Shown: positions 34,149 through 43,574, counted from the stretch's first letter. The stretch: 64,000 nucleotides of DNA from Formosa undariae (GCF_042427615.1 NZ_JBHMEZ010000001.1:372001-436000); one strand, 5' to 3'. Numbers and translations are program-made. Notes: generated from the sequence alone by a model not told the origin.

Positions 34149-34931
34149 CTATTTTACGATTATTTTAAGCGGATATTTTAAGCCTTTAAACGCAGACAAA
34201 TCAGCTCTTAAGGAACCTACAGCTAGATCGGCCTGAATCTTTAATGGCATTCTATTTTTATCGTTAGACACCCAAAGGGTTAAACTTTCTTCTTCTTTAA
34301 AGACACGACCAGCCATTACATATGGTCTAAATTTTAAAGCTGCCATTTTACCAAAATCGGTATCTATATTTTCTACTCCTAAGTATTTCAATTTAAAGAC
34401 ATAGTTTTCTTCATCAAAAAACATATTTACTTTTAATTCATCTCCGGCTTTCAGATTATCTACGTCAATTTCGTTTCTAAAATAATAATACGTCGAGACC
34501 ATATCCTGAACATCTGCAGTGATATCCATTTCTTTTTTAGTCTTATTCTTTTTATTATGAACTAACGCTTTGTTATTATCGTGATCAAATTCTATTTCAA
34601 TGTTTTTGGTATGTCCGCCTTCATCAATTTTTCTAACAAATTTATATGGCGCATAAGTCGATTTATCTATGTACGTCTCATAGCGATCGTCAACCTTAAA
34701 AAACCACTTTATAGCTCCAGTAGTCCATCCTTTTCCTACAACATGAAATACAGGTTTCCCTTCATAAACCTTGCTTTTAACTTCTAAAGTCGCTTCGCCC
34801 GCTTTTAGAAATCCGCTATAATTCATGTCAAATTTAAACCACTCTCCTTCCTGAAAAGCACTCTCTTTTTGAGCAGATACTTTTACTCCCAAAGTGATAG
34901 CAAACAAGAAAATAACAATTGAATATTTCAT
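34149..34931 (-). CDS. DUF3108 family exported protein
   Basis: 260-residue protein with a signal peptide (MKYSIVIFLFAITLGVKVSAQ) and no lipobox, probably periplasmic. The body fits DUF3108: FKFDMNYSGFLKAGEATLEV near residue 33, VDDRYETYIDKSTYAPYKFVRKIDEG, DVQDMVSTYYYFRN and a C-terminal LTLWVSNDKNRMPLKIQADL, with beta-strand-rich character. The biochemical role of the family is not known. It is a single gene with spacers of 271 and 341 bases on either side. Confidence 0.88.
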   Translation of the reverse strand: MKYSIVIFLFAITLGVKVSAQKESAFQEGEWFKFDMNYSGFLKAGEATLEVKSKVYEGKPVFHVVGKGWTTGAIKWFFKVDDRYETYIDKSTYAPYKFVRKIDEGGHTKNIEIEFDHDNNKALVHNKKNKTKKEMDITADVQDMVSTYYYFRNEIDVDNLKAGDELKVNMFFDEENYVFKLKYLGVENIDTDFGKMAALKFRPYVMAGRVFKEEESLTLWVSNDKNRMPLKIQADLAVGSLRADLSAFKGLKYPLKIIVK

Positions 34932-35202
34932 ACTTTAATTTGAATTGTGACAATAATCCTTTAACCCTAATAGATATTATTTACATGACATAACAATATC
35001 TATTCCAAATGTATTAAAAGAATAAAACTCAATCAAAGTTAAAAATAACTCTAATTGAAATTAGTTTTTAAATTTAAGCTAAAACATTGTACTTTTTACT
35101 TGCTCACATACATTAAATTCTAAATCGACTTCATAAATCACCAGCTTTAAAAATAGAGTTTTTCAAAAATATTTATTTAGTCACTGCGACGAATAAAAAT
35201 GG

Positions 35203-37437
35203 TTAAAACCAAAATCCGACATTAAAATACCAATTACTAGTCTTAATTTCTGGAGAATAAGAATACGTAAGTTCTATAGGCCCCATAAATGTGTCCCAAC
35301 CATAGCCCAACGCATATCCGGAATAATCAGGTAAAGCCAACCAATCAATCGATTCAAAAATACCATCTCCAATATTTGCATAATTAGCAGCACCAAAAAC
35401 ATGGTGCTTTCTTGCAAATTCGTAATCCACCTTAAACATACATTTCACAAAACTATCTCCAGAAATGGACAACAAATCGTAACCATAAAACGATTTTATA
35501 TTATTAATAAAATTCTCTCCATAGCCACCCAAAGCAAAATCGAGAAATGGACTCTCGTTTTCTCCAATTCTAAATCCACCCTCATTTGTAATGCGTGCAG
35601 ATAGCTTATTAGATATTTTGAAAGCATAGCCTAAATCTGCTTTTGCGATAGAAAATTCGGTAAAATTATCGTTATATGCAGAAGAATAGAGATACAAGTG
35701 AAAATCACCATTAAAGTAGAAACCCTCTGTAGGGAAGTATTTATTATCGTAAGAATCATAATTTAATTTACCATAAAAACTAAAATAATTAGAATCCTCA
35801 AAAACTTGATTAGAGTTGTCGGGACTGTTTGAAATCGTTTCCGATTCAATTTTTAAATCCTTAAGTTCCGCCCCTAAACTCAAGGTCATATCATTAAAAA
35901 ACTGAGTTTGCACATAAAATTGATTTGTAAAATCTTGCAATTCCACATCGATCTTATTAAGTCCTAAATCCCTGGCATTTTCTAAATACAGTACAGAACT
36001 TACATTTTTATTAAATTGATTGTATCTCGATTTTACACCTATACTCCAGTAAAACCCTTTATCTATATAATACTCGAAATTATATCGCAAATTATCTCCT
36101 AAAATCAAATCTAGAGAAGCGACATCATTCTTAGTAAAAAGCCGCTTTCTTGTAACATTTACCAAAGCCGCACTTTTATATAAGTCGTCGTAATGTATCG
36201 CCAATTTAAGTGCCGTTTTTCGAGGATTTTCCTTTACATATGCCATTAAATCGTATCCGGTTTTATTCTTAGAAGGGATTAAATCGTAGGTAAAACTCTC
36301 GAAGTTATCGGTTGCAATAAGGTTATTTACACCTCTAGAAAAATCGATATAACTCACACGGGTATCATTTTTTAATTTTAATTTTCCTTGAATATAAGAT
36401 CGGGTATATCTATCGTTTCCTATAATTTCAATATCATTAATAGAAATAGAATCTAATTGCTTGGCATAATGCTGTTCCTTACGTTTCACATATTGCTTAC
36501 TGGCAACGTCTTCTAATTGTTCTATTTCTCTAACAGCCGCCAATTCACCATTTTTAATTATGGTAGCACCTTCGTCGAATGAAATAACATTAAAATTTTC
36601 AATATTCGGGGTGATGTAAATATCGGTGTCTTCAATTTTTTTAGCCATATCACTCAGCGTTTTATAATTCTGAATCTGATATAATATTTCGGTAGCCGAC
36701 TGTAAATCTGTGCTTTTCGACAAGCCATCTTGCACATCGACACCTATAATAATATCGACACCCTTAGCCCGCATTTCGTCTAAAGGATAATTATTTACCA
36801 CACCGCCATCTATATACGAATTCCCGTCTATAATAACCGGCTGAAACAAGGTTGGTAACGCACCACTTGCCATTACAGATTGTGCCAAATTTCCTTTATT
36901 TAACTGTACAGCTTCTCCCGTTTCTATATTTGTTGCCATACAAAAAAACGGAATAGGCAACTTGCTAAAATCTGTTATGTTATTAACGCGTAACGTTAGT
37001 TCAGACAATAAATTAAAGGTGTTTTGTCCGCGTGATAATGCTGTTGGTAACCGCACCTTAAAATTATCGAAAGGCAAGGTCACGGCGTACCGTTCGGTAT
37101 TTTCGCGCTCGTAAAACGTTTTGGCTTCACGTGGCACATTATCAATAATAATATTATCGAAGTTTATGGTTTTAAAGATAGAATCGATTTCTTTCCCAGT
37201 ATATCCAGAAGCATATAAAGAACCAACAATAGCTCCCATACTCGTACCGGCAACATAATCTACACGAATGCCTAAACTATCGATAACTTTAAGCACGCCA
37301 ATATGCGCCAAACCTTTGGCACCACCACCACTTAATACAACTCCTACTTTTAAATCGTTAGCCCCTTTGAAATTCTGTTCTTGAGCTTGAACAAAAATCC
37401 CAATAAAAAAAATACTAAAAAGTAGAATTACACGCAT
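35203..37437 (-). CDS. patatin-like phospholipase with OMP85-type barrel (PlpD-like)
   Basis: Surface phospholipase of about 744 residues. After a signal peptide (MRVILLFSIFFIGIFVQAQ) comes a patatin domain with the oxyanion loop GGGAKG (37-42), the nucleophile in GTSMG (Ser66) and the catalytic Asp in YIDGGVVNN near 207. A linker with a POTRA-like segment (ISINDIEIIGNDRYTRSYIQ) leads to a C-terminal beta-barrel ending in YFNVGFWF. The ATG at 37437 gives the signal peptide; an upstream TTG at 37494 would run into uvrC. It starts four bases after the uvrC stop and is cotranscribed with it. Confidence 0.92.
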   Translation of the reverse strand: MRVILLFSIFFIGIFVQAQEQNFKGANDLKVGVVLSGGGAKGLAHIGVLKVIDSLGIRVDYVAGTSMGAIVGSLYASGYTGKEIDSIFKTINFDNIIIDNVPREAKTFYERENTERYAVTLPFDNFKVRLPTALSRGQNTFNLLSELTLRVNNITDFSKLPIPFFCMATNIETGEAVQLNKGNLAQSVMASGALPTLFQPVIIDGNSYIDGGVVNNYPLDEMRAKGVDIIIGVDVQDGLSKSTDLQSATEILYQIQNYKTLSDMAKKIEDTDIYITPNIENFNVISFDEGATIIKNGELAAVREIEQLEDVASKQYVKRKEQHYAKQLDSISINDIEIIGNDRYTRSYIQGKLKLKNDTRVSYIDFSRGVNNLIATDNFESFTYDLIPSKNKTGYDLMAYVKENPRKTALKLAIHYDDLYKSAALVNVTRKRLFTKNDVASLDLILGDNLRYNFEYYIDKGFYWSIGVKSRYNQFNKNVSSVLYLENARDLGLNKIDVELQDFTNQFYVQTQFFNDMTLSLGAELKDLKIESETISNSPDNSNQVFEDSNYFSFYGKLNYDSYDNKYFPTEGFYFNGDFHLYLYSSAYNDNFTEFSIAKADLGYAFKISNKLSARITNEGGFRIGENESPFLDFALGGYGENFINNIKSFYGYDLLSISGDSFVKCMFKVDYEFARKHHVFGAANYANIGDGIFESIDWLALPDYSGYALGYGWDTFMGPIELTYSYSPEIKTSNWYFNVGFWF

Positions 37438-37441
37438 ATAA

Positions 37442-39235
37442 TTATGGGGTATGATAGTGATTAAATATTTTGTTTGCTCTAGAAAAACCAACAACCGCTT
37501 CTAGATCTTTTAACGACGCATTAGATATGCGTTTAACAGATTTAAAATGACTTAACAACTCGACTATGGTTTTTTCTCCAATTCCGGGAATCGTTTCTAA
37601 GTCGGTATTTAAAGCCGTTTTACTTCGTCTGTTTCTATGGTGCTCGATACCGAATCTATGCGCTTCGTTACGCAACTGTTGTATAATTTTAAGGGTTTCG
37701 CTTTTCTTATCTAAATATAGCGGAATGGGATCGTCTGGATAAAACAGTTCTTCCAAACGTTTCGCAATTCCGATTATTGCAATTTTTCCTCGTAATCCTA
37801 AATCGTCTAAAGCATTTAATGCCGAAGATAATTGCCCTTTACCTCCATCAATAATAATAAGTTGTGGCAAAGGTTGCGCTTCCTCAACTAAACGTTTATA
37901 ACGTCTAAAAACAACTTCCTCCATAGAAGCAAAATCGTCAGGCCCAACTACCGTTTTTATATTAAAATGTCTATAATCTTTCTTACTCGGCTTTCCATCT
38001 TTAAACACCACACAAGCAGCTACCGGGTGTGTCCCCTGAATATTCGAGTTATCGAAACATTCAATATGCCTTGGCTCTTCATGTAAACGTAAATCGGTTT
38101 TCATTTGTGCCATAATACGATTTACATGTCGGTCTGGATCGGTAATTTTAATTTGCTTAAACCGTTCCATTCGGTAATATTTCGCATTGCGGAGAGACAA
38201 ATCTAAAATCCGTTTTTTATCTCCTAATTGCGGAATTGTAATCCGTAAATCTTTACCCAAATTCACTTTAAAAGGTACATATATTTCTTTTGAGTTAGAA
38301 TGAAAACGCTGACGAATTTCAGTTATTGCCAATTCCAATAATTGTTTATCTGTTTCGTCTAGTTTTTTCTTGATTTCTAAGGTATGCGCTCGAATTATTG
38401 AACCATAAGAAATTTGAAGAAAATTTACATATCCAAAACCTTCGTCGCTCATAATAGAAAACACATCTACATTGCTTATTTTCGGATTTATTATGGTGGA
38501 TTTAGCTTGATAATTTTCTAAAACATCAATTTTTTCTTTAACTTTTTGAGCTTCTTCAAATTGTAAGTTCGCAGCAAACTGTTTCATCTGATCTTTAAAC
38601 TGAATTAAAGAATCCTTAAAATTTCCTTTTAAAATCTCACGGATCGCAATAATATTTCTATCGTATTCTTCGACAGATTCATAATCTTCACAAGGGCCTT
38701 TGCAATTCCCTAAATGATATTCCAAACAGACCTTATATTTACCGGCTTCAATTTTAGATTCAGACAAATCGTAATTACACGTTCTTAAGGGATACACCCC
38801 TTTTATTAAATCTAAAAGTGTGTGTATGGTTTTAAAGTTTGTATACGGGCCAAAATATTCAGACCCATCTTTAATTACTCGTCGCGTAGAAAACACGCGC
38901 GGAAATCGTTCCTTTTTAATACAAATCCAGGGATAGGTTTTATCATCCTTCAACAAGACATTATATCTTGGCTGATACTTTTTTATTAAATTATTCTCTA
39001 GAAGTAAAGCATCTGTTTCTGTTTCGACCACAATATGCTTGATGTCTGCTATCTTTCTTACAAGTACTCGCGTCTTCCCGTTATCATGCGTTTTTGTAAA
39101 ATAAGACGACACACGTTTCTTTAAATTCTTAGCTTTTCCAACATAAATAATCGTACCATTGGCATCATAATATTGATATATACCTGGTGAAGAAGGCAAA
39201 GTTTTTAACTGTAATTGTAACGCGGTTTCATCCAT
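37442..39235 (-). CDS. uvrC: excinuclease ABC subunit C (UvrC)
   Basis: Nuclease subunit of nucleotide excision repair that makes both incisions around a lesion marked by UvrAB. The 597-residue protein has an N-terminal GIY-YIG domain (GIYQYYDANGTIIYVGKAKN, near 14-33), a UvrB-interacting UVR segment (QFAANLQFEEAQKVKEKI), the RNase H-like C-terminal nuclease domain (ECFDNSNIQGTHPVA and LIIIDGGKGQ) and a helix-hairpin-helix (ETIPGIGEKTIVELL). Its promoter predicts an almost leaderless transcript. Confidence 0.97.
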   Translation of the reverse strand: MDETALQLQLKTLPSSPGIYQYYDANGTIIYVGKAKNLKKRVSSYFTKTHDNGKTRVLVRKIADIKHIVVETETDALLLENNLIKKYQPRYNVLLKDDKTYPWICIKKERFPRVFSTRRVIKDGSEYFGPYTNFKTIHTLLDLIKGVYPLRTCNYDLSESKIEAGKYKVCLEYHLGNCKGPCEDYESVEEYDRNIIAIREILKGNFKDSLIQFKDQMKQFAANLQFEEAQKVKEKIDVLENYQAKSTIINPKISNVDVFSIMSDEGFGYVNFLQISYGSIIRAHTLEIKKKLDETDKQLLELAITEIRQRFHSNSKEIYVPFKVNLGKDLRITIPQLGDKKRILDLSLRNAKYYRMERFKQIKITDPDRHVNRIMAQMKTDLRLHEEPRHIECFDNSNIQGTHPVAACVVFKDGKPSKKDYRHFNIKTVVGPDDFASMEEVVFRRYKRLVEEAQPLPQLIIIDGGKGQLSSALNALDDLGLRGKIAIIGIAKRLEELFYPDDPIPLYLDKKSETLKIIQQLRNEAHRFGIEHHRNRRSKTALNTDLETIPGIGEKTIVELLSHFKSVKRISNASLKDLEAVVGFSRANKIFNHYHTP

Positions 39236-39239
39236 AAAA

Positions 39240-39247
39240 CAAAGATA
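39240..39247 (-). promoter_or_regulatory. -7 promoter box of uvrC (near-leaderless)
   Basis: Minus strand TATCTTTG, exact TAnnTTTG, followed by four T and then the uvrC ATG at 39235. Confidence 0.55.
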
Positions 39248-39346
39248 CTACAACAATATTAAAACCAATTTCATTGTATAAATTTTAGCAAAGATTATTA
39301 CTCATTTCATTCAACTTTAAATATCTTTCGCCTTTTTAATACTAAC

Positions 39347-39772
39347 ATGGATAAACGAACAATTGGTCGCGTAGATAAATTCGACTTCCCTAAATTGGAT
39401 CTCTTTAATATTGATGTAAAAATAGATACTGGTGCTTATACTTCTGCCATTCATTGTTCAGAAATTAAAGAAGTAGACCATACCCTGCATTGCACTTTTT
39501 ATAGTAAAGGTCATCCTAACTTTAGCAGTGAAGAAGTAATCTTTACCGAATACACCTTTACCAACGTAAAAAGTAGTAACGGTATAAAAGAAAATAGATA
39601 TAAAATAAAATCCGAAGTGATAATCTTTGGTAAAACGTACAAAATCAACTTAACTTTAAGCACGCGAGACGATATGCGCTTTCCGGTCCTTATTGGAAGA
39701 CAATTCTTAAAAGGAAAATTTTTAGTTGATGTCGATCTTCAAAACTTATCTCATAATTTAAAAGCCCAATGA
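39347..39772 (+). CDS. RimB-like retropepsin-fold protease
   Basis: 141-residue protein of the RimB/putative ATP-dependent zinc protease family, which has a retropepsin-like fold. The DTGA motif in KIDTGAYTSAIHC (near residue 29) is the expected aspartic active site, and LIGRQFLKGKFLVDV near the C-terminus is the matching flap/second motif. It overlaps the rimK-like gene by four bases (ATGA), so the two are translationally coupled. In Pseudomonas RimB acts on ribosomal protein S6 tails made by RimK; a similar role is inferred here from order alone. Confidence 0.88.
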   Translation: MDKRTIGRVDKFDFPKLDLFNIDVKIDTGAYTSAIHCSEIKEVDHTLHCTFYSKGHPNFSSEEVIFTEYTFTNVKSSNGIKENRYKIKSEVIIFGKTYKINLTLSTRDDMRFPVLIGRQFLKGKFLVDVDLQNLSHNLKAQ

Positions 39773-40647
39773 ATATTGTAATTTTATCAAGAAACGCAGA
39801 ACTTTACTCGACAGAACGTTTAGTTACTGAAGGTGAAAAGCGTGGTCACAAAATTGAAGTTATCGACCCGCTTAAATGCGACATTATTATAGAAAAAGAG
39901 AAACCTACTATTTACTATAAAAATCGATATTTAGATTATGTAGATGCCATAATCCCAAGAATTGGAGCTTCGGTTACTTTTTATGGTTGCGCTGTAGTTC
40001 GTCAGTTTGAAATGATGAATGTATTTACCATCGTAACTTCAGACGCAATACAACGTTCTAGAGACAAATTAAGATCTTTACAACGTCTAAGTAAGGCTGG
40101 AATTGGTATGCCTAAAACTGTATTTACAAATTACTCGAGAGATGTAGAAGAAGTAATTGCTCATGTTGGCGGTACTCCTGTAATTATTAAATTACTAGAA
40201 GGAACTCAAGGCTTAGGAGTCGTTTTAGCAGAAACTAAAAACGCAGCAGAATCTGTTCTTGAAGCCTTTAATGGTTTACAAGCAAGAGTTATAGTTCAAG
40301 AATTTATAAAGGAAGCTAATGGTGCCGACTTAAGAGCTTTAATTGTAGACGGACAAGTGGTAGGTGCAATGAAACGTCAGGGTAAAGAAGGTGAATTCCG
40401 TTCTAATTTACACCGTGGTGGATCGGCAAATATTATTAAATTAGATGCTGCCGAATTAGAATTAGCCATCAATGCTGCAAAAGCTTTAAAATTACCAGTT
40501 TGTGGTGTAGATATGTTACAATCTGCTCGTGGACCATTACTTTTGGAAGTCAACTCTACCCCAGGATTGGAAGGTATTGAAGGTGCTACAGGGAAAAATA
40601 TTGCTAAAAATATTATCTCCTTTATTGAACGAAATGCAAAACGATAG
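39769..40647 (+). CDS. rimK: RimK-family alpha-L-glutamate ligase
   Basis: ATP-grasp ligase that adds glutamate residues, in E. coli to the C-terminus of ribosomal protein S6. The 292-residue product has the RimK N-terminal lobe (MNIVILSRNAELYSTERL), the ATP-grasp segment (TPVIIKLLEGTQGLGVVLAE), FIKEANGADLRALIVDGQVVG and the metal-binding GPLLLEVNSTPGLEGIE. It overlaps the RimB-like gene and abuts the aspartoacylase-like gene with no space. The true acceptor protein in this organism is not known. Confidence 0.94.
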   Translation: MNIVILSRNAELYSTERLVTEGEKRGHKIEVIDPLKCDIIIEKEKPTIYYKNRYLDYVDAIIPRIGASVTFYGCAVVRQFEMMNVFTIVTSDAIQRSRDKLRSLQRLSKAGIGMPKTVFTNYSRDVEEVIAHVGGTPVIIKLLEGTQGLGVVLAETKNAAESVLEAFNGLQARVIVQEFIKEANGADLRALIVDGQVVGAMKRQGKEGEFRSNLHRGGSANIIKLDAAELELAINAAKALKLPVCGVDMLQSARGPLLLEVNSTPGLEGIEGATGKNIAKNIISFIERNAKR

Positions 40648-41628
40648 ATGATATTTCAAAAAGATGTTTTACATGTTTTAGGACAAAAGATTCTTCCAGG
40701 AGAAAGTGCAGAAATTAGTTTCGATGTAGCTAATTTACACACTTCTTCCAGTGTCGATGTCCCTATTTTTATTGAACGTTCTAAACGTCCTGGCCCTACA
40801 GTTTTATTTACTGCAGGAATTCATGGAGACGAAGTTAACGGTGTAGAAATAGTACGACAAATTATAGCAAAAGGCTTAAACAAACCTAAACGCGGTAGCA
40901 TTATTTGCATTCCTGTCATTAATATTTTTGGATTTATAAACTTAAAAAGAGAGTTTCCCGACGGACGCGATTTAAACCGTGTATTCCCAGGAAACGAAAA
41001 CGGATCACTTGCAAGTCAGGTGGCTTATAAACTTATCCACGAAGTTATACCTTCTGTGGACTATGTAGTCGATTTTCATACCGGCGGCGCAGGCAGATTT
41101 AATGCCCCACAAATTAGAATTGAAAAATCGAATTTCGAATTAGACGAATTAGCCTTAGCTTTTGGAGCACCATTTGTAATGTACTCTAAAAACTTAGGTA
41201 AATCGTTTCGTTATACCTGCTCCAAATTAGGAATTCCCATGTTGCTTTTTGAAGGCGGAAAATCTATCCATTTAGATGCGAATGTCACGGCTACTGGTGT
41301 TAACGGAGCCAAACGTGTTTTGTATTATTTAAATATGCTGAACGCTAGATTTAAAGCTACAGCACCAAAAAAACCATGTGTATTTATTTTAGAGAGCAGA
41401 TGGCAACGTGCCGAATATTCAGGTATGTTTAGACCCGCGTTAGATTTAATGTCTACCAAAGTAAAACGTGGAGATATCTTAGGAAACATTACAGATCCCT
41501 ACGGAAAGTTTAACGATTATGTAAAGGCAGAAACGAGTGGTTACATTATAAATGTAAACGAATCTCCAATTGTATATCAAGGGGATGCTTTATTTCATAT
41601 TACAAGAAAACTGAAACGCGATTTATGA
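40648..41628 (+). CDS. succinylglutamate desuccinylase/aspartoacylase family hydrolase
   Basis: Zinc hydrolase of the AstE/ASPA family, 326 residues, which removes acyl groups from amino acids. Zinc ligands are visible in AGIHGDEVNG (His, Glu) and VVDFHTGGAGR (His), and the catalytic Glu probably in MLLFEGGKS. The gene abuts rimK and overlaps the next gene by four bases (ATGA). Its fixed place in a rimB-rimK-like unit suggests that it acts on the same glutamylated or acylated substrate, but this is inference. Confidence 0.9.
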   Translation: MIFQKDVLHVLGQKILPGESAEISFDVANLHTSSSVDVPIFIERSKRPGPTVLFTAGIHGDEVNGVEIVRQIIAKGLNKPKRGSIICIPVINIFGFINLKREFPDGRDLNRVFPGNENGSLASQVAYKLIHEVIPSVDYVVDFHTGGAGRFNAPQIRIEKSNFELDELALAFGAPFVMYSKNLGKSFRYTCSKLGIPMLLFEGGKSIHLDANVTATGVNGAKRVLYYLNMLNARFKATAPKKPCVFILESRWQRAEYSGMFRPALDLMSTKVKRGDILGNITDPYGKFNDYVKAETSGYIINVNESPIVYQGDALFHITRKLKRDL

Positions 41629-42188
41629 CAAAATCAGAGTTAAGAAAATTATATAAAACAAAGCGAAAAACCTTAACCGCTGAAGCTTGTGACGACTTAA
41701 GTCTAGATATTTCTAATCAGCTTTTAAAACTTCCGATTTGGGATAAATCGTTCTACCATATTTTTTTAACTATTGAAGAACAGAAAGAGATTAATACCGA
41801 ATTTATTCTGAATATTCTCTCTGGGAAAGATAAAAATATTATAATTTCTAGAAGTGATTTTAGTACCGGACTTATGCATCATGTCTTACTTACTGATGCT
41901 ACAACTATAAGGAAAAATAGTTATAATATTCCGGAACCTGTTGACGGTATTCCGATTCCAAACACGTCTATTGAAGTTGTATTTATTCCACTTTTAGCAT
42001 TCGACAAAAAAGGGAATAGAATTGGATATGGAAAAGGGTTTTATGATCGCTTTTTAAATGATTGTAATCCTAAAACCATAAAAATCGGACTCTCTTTTTT
42101 TGAAGCTGAAGATGAGATCTCTGATATTTACGACAGCGATATTCCGTTAGATTATTGCGTCACTCCAAAGCAAGTTTATACATTTTAG
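41625..42188 (+). CDS. 5-formyltetrahydrofolate cyclo-ligase
   Basis: Converts 5-formyl-THF to 5,10-methenyl-THF with ATP, rescuing a storage folate for one-carbon metabolism. The 187-residue protein has the N-terminal basic helix (MTKSELRKLYKTKRKTL) and the conserved VVFIPLLAFDKKGNRIGYGKGFYDRFL motif near the ATP/folate site. Length is standard. It is the last gene of the rimB-rimK operon, overlapping the previous gene by four bases, and convergent with lspA. No clear terminator was seen in the 51-base gap. Confidence 0.93.
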   Translation: MTKSELRKLYKTKRKTLTAEACDDLSLDISNQLLKLPIWDKSFYHIFLTIEEQKEINTEFILNILSGKDKNIIISRSDFSTGLMHHVLLTDATTIRKNSYNIPEPVDGIPIPNTSIEVVFIPLLAFDKKGNRIGYGKGFYDRFLNDCNPKTIKIGLSFFEAEDEISDIYDSDIPLDYCVTPKQVYTF

Positions 42189-42239
42189 TTATTTCACCTA
42201 GAAGTCCTCGCCTAAGACAATTCAATTAAAATCCTAGAA

Positions 42240-42860
42240 TTAATCTTTCGGAAACACCTTTTTATTGAATACAAGTAACATAACGAATCCTGTACTTATA
42301 GCGACATCTGCAACATTAAAAACAGGCTCGAAGAACGTAAAGAAATTACCACCCCAGAACGGCAACCATTCCGGCAGATAACCCTTCCAAATAGGGAAAT
42401 ACAACATATCGACAACCTTACCATGAAGCAAAGTATCGTATCCTCCTGATACAGGTAGGAACGCAGCCACTTGACCATGACTGTCGTTAAATAAAACACC
42501 ATAAAAAACAGAATCGATAATATTTCCTAAGGCCCCTGCGAAGATTAAAGCAATAGCTAGCGTAAGTAAATAATGCCCTTTAGTTTTCACTGATGAATAC
42601 AACCAATATCCTATTCCTAGAATGGCAAAAATTCTAAAAACGGTAAGTGACGTTTTAGCCGTTCTATCTGAAATTGAAGCACTAAAATCACTGATTTTAG
42701 TTCCCCAAGCCATGCCTTCGTTTTCTATAAAATAAATTCTAAACCAATTAAAAATGGTAACATCTTCCCCTAAAACAAAATGTGTTTTAATATAAATTTT
42801 ACTTACTTGATCGATAAGTAGGACGATAAAAATAAGTAGACTGGCTTTTTTTAGGGACAT
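42240..42860 (-). CDS. lspA: lipoprotein signal peptidase (signal peptidase II)
   Basis: Inner-membrane aspartyl protease that removes signal peptides from prolipoproteins, needed for the many lipoproteins of this genome. The 206-residue protein has four hydrophobic helices and the two catalytic aspartates in GNIIDSVFYGV (Asp116) and FNVADVAIS (Asp185). It is longer than the E. coli enzyme because of an extra periplasmic loop between residues 125 and 175. The ATG at 42860 is used; a TTG at 42878 would place the start on the promoter box. Confidence 0.95.
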   Translation of the reverse strand: MSLKKASLLIFIVLLIDQVSKIYIKTHFVLGEDVTIFNWFRIYFIENEGMAWGTKISDFSASISDRTAKTSLTVFRIFAILGIGYWLYSSVKTKGHYLLTLAIALIFAGALGNIIDSVFYGVLFNDSHGQVAAFLPVSGGYDTLLHGKVVDMLYFPIWKGYLPEWLPFWGGNFFTFFEPVFNVADVAISTGFVMLLVFNKKVFPKD

Positions 42861-42875
42861 GCTTTCAATTTTCAA

Positions 42876-42883
42876 CAAAAATA
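42876..42883 (-). promoter_or_regulatory. -7 promoter box of lspA
   Basis: Minus strand TATTTTTG, exact TAnnTTTG, 15 bases before the ATG at 42860. Confidence 0.5.
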
Positions 42884-42889
42884 AGAATA

Positions 42890-43510
42890 TTATTCTGTTT
42901 TAAATACACTTATATCTCCCCGAATAGACTTTAAATCTAATTGGTTTTCTCCAAAAATTAATGGTTCAAGTTTTACAACACCATGTTTAGAAGCTGCATT
43001 GACTTTTGCAAAATTGGTTTCCACAGAGATACCCCCTTGAATGGTGTTAATTTTAGCCGACCCGATAAACGAATTCAACACACATTGCCCCTGGTTTAAC
43101 TCGATAAAAGCGGTATTAAAATCGCCTTTTATTTTCACACTTCCTATATTACTTTTAATATTAAGTTTTATATGCTTTGGCACTTGGATCTCTAACTCAA
43201 TAGACATGACTTTATGAGCACTTAATTTATCATTATCTGCTTGAAATAGTGGATGAAATCCGGTTGACACGTACAATGAATCGTTACTCGTTTTAGCTAT
43301 TACTAACATCTCTTCGTTATGTTCTCCGGCAATGTTTGTCTGGATTGTAATGCGACTTGTATTGGATGCAGTCACATGTATTTTAAAGCAATTGTCTCCA
43401 TTAATTTGAAGTGTAGTAATATCTTGCGCATCAATAATTTTATCAATACGTTTTTGAGCGTGCAGTGTGACACAAAATAATGTAACTAATAATGTAGTAA
43501 TAAATTTCAT
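42890..43510 (-). CDS. exported DUF4097-like beta-helix protein
   Basis: 206-residue exported protein with a signal peptide (MKFITTLLVTLFCVTLHAQ) and no lipobox. The body is a series of short beta strands (LNIKSNIGSVKIKGDF, FIGSAKINTIQGGISVETN, KVNAASKHGVVKLEP) like the adhesin-type beta-helix of the DUF4097 group. No catalytic residues are evident. It lies between the dksA-like gene (64 bases upstream) and lspA (promoter 6 bases downstream); because a terminator stands before it, it probably has its own promoter, which I did not find. Confidence 0.75.
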   Translation of the reverse strand: MKFITTLLVTLFCVTLHAQKRIDKIIDAQDITTLQINGDNCFKIHVTASNTSRITIQTNIAGEHNEEMLVIAKTSNDSLYVSTGFHPLFQADNDKLSAHKVMSIELEIQVPKHIKLNIKSNIGSVKIKGDFNTAFIELNQGQCVLNSFIGSAKINTIQGGISVETNFAKVNAASKHGVVKLEPLIFGENQLDLKSIRGDISVFKTE

Positions 43511-43521
43511 ATAAAAGCAAA

Positions 43522-43553
43522 AAAACGCCTTTGCAAAATTGCAAGGCGTTTAA
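43522..43553 (-). terminator. terminator after the DksA-like gene
   Basis: AACGCCTTTGCAA pairs with TTGCAAGGCGTT (one bulged T) around a short loop; the minus strand continues into seven T. It closes the ileS-dksA-like operon. Confidence 0.8.
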
Positions 43554-43574
43554 TTTTATAATTTTAAAGTACTC

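Noticed and set aside
37438..37494. N-terminal extension of the patatin protein to a TTG at 37494
   Set aside because: It would overlap uvrC and precede the signal peptide with unrelated residues; the ATG at 37437 gives a clean signal peptide.
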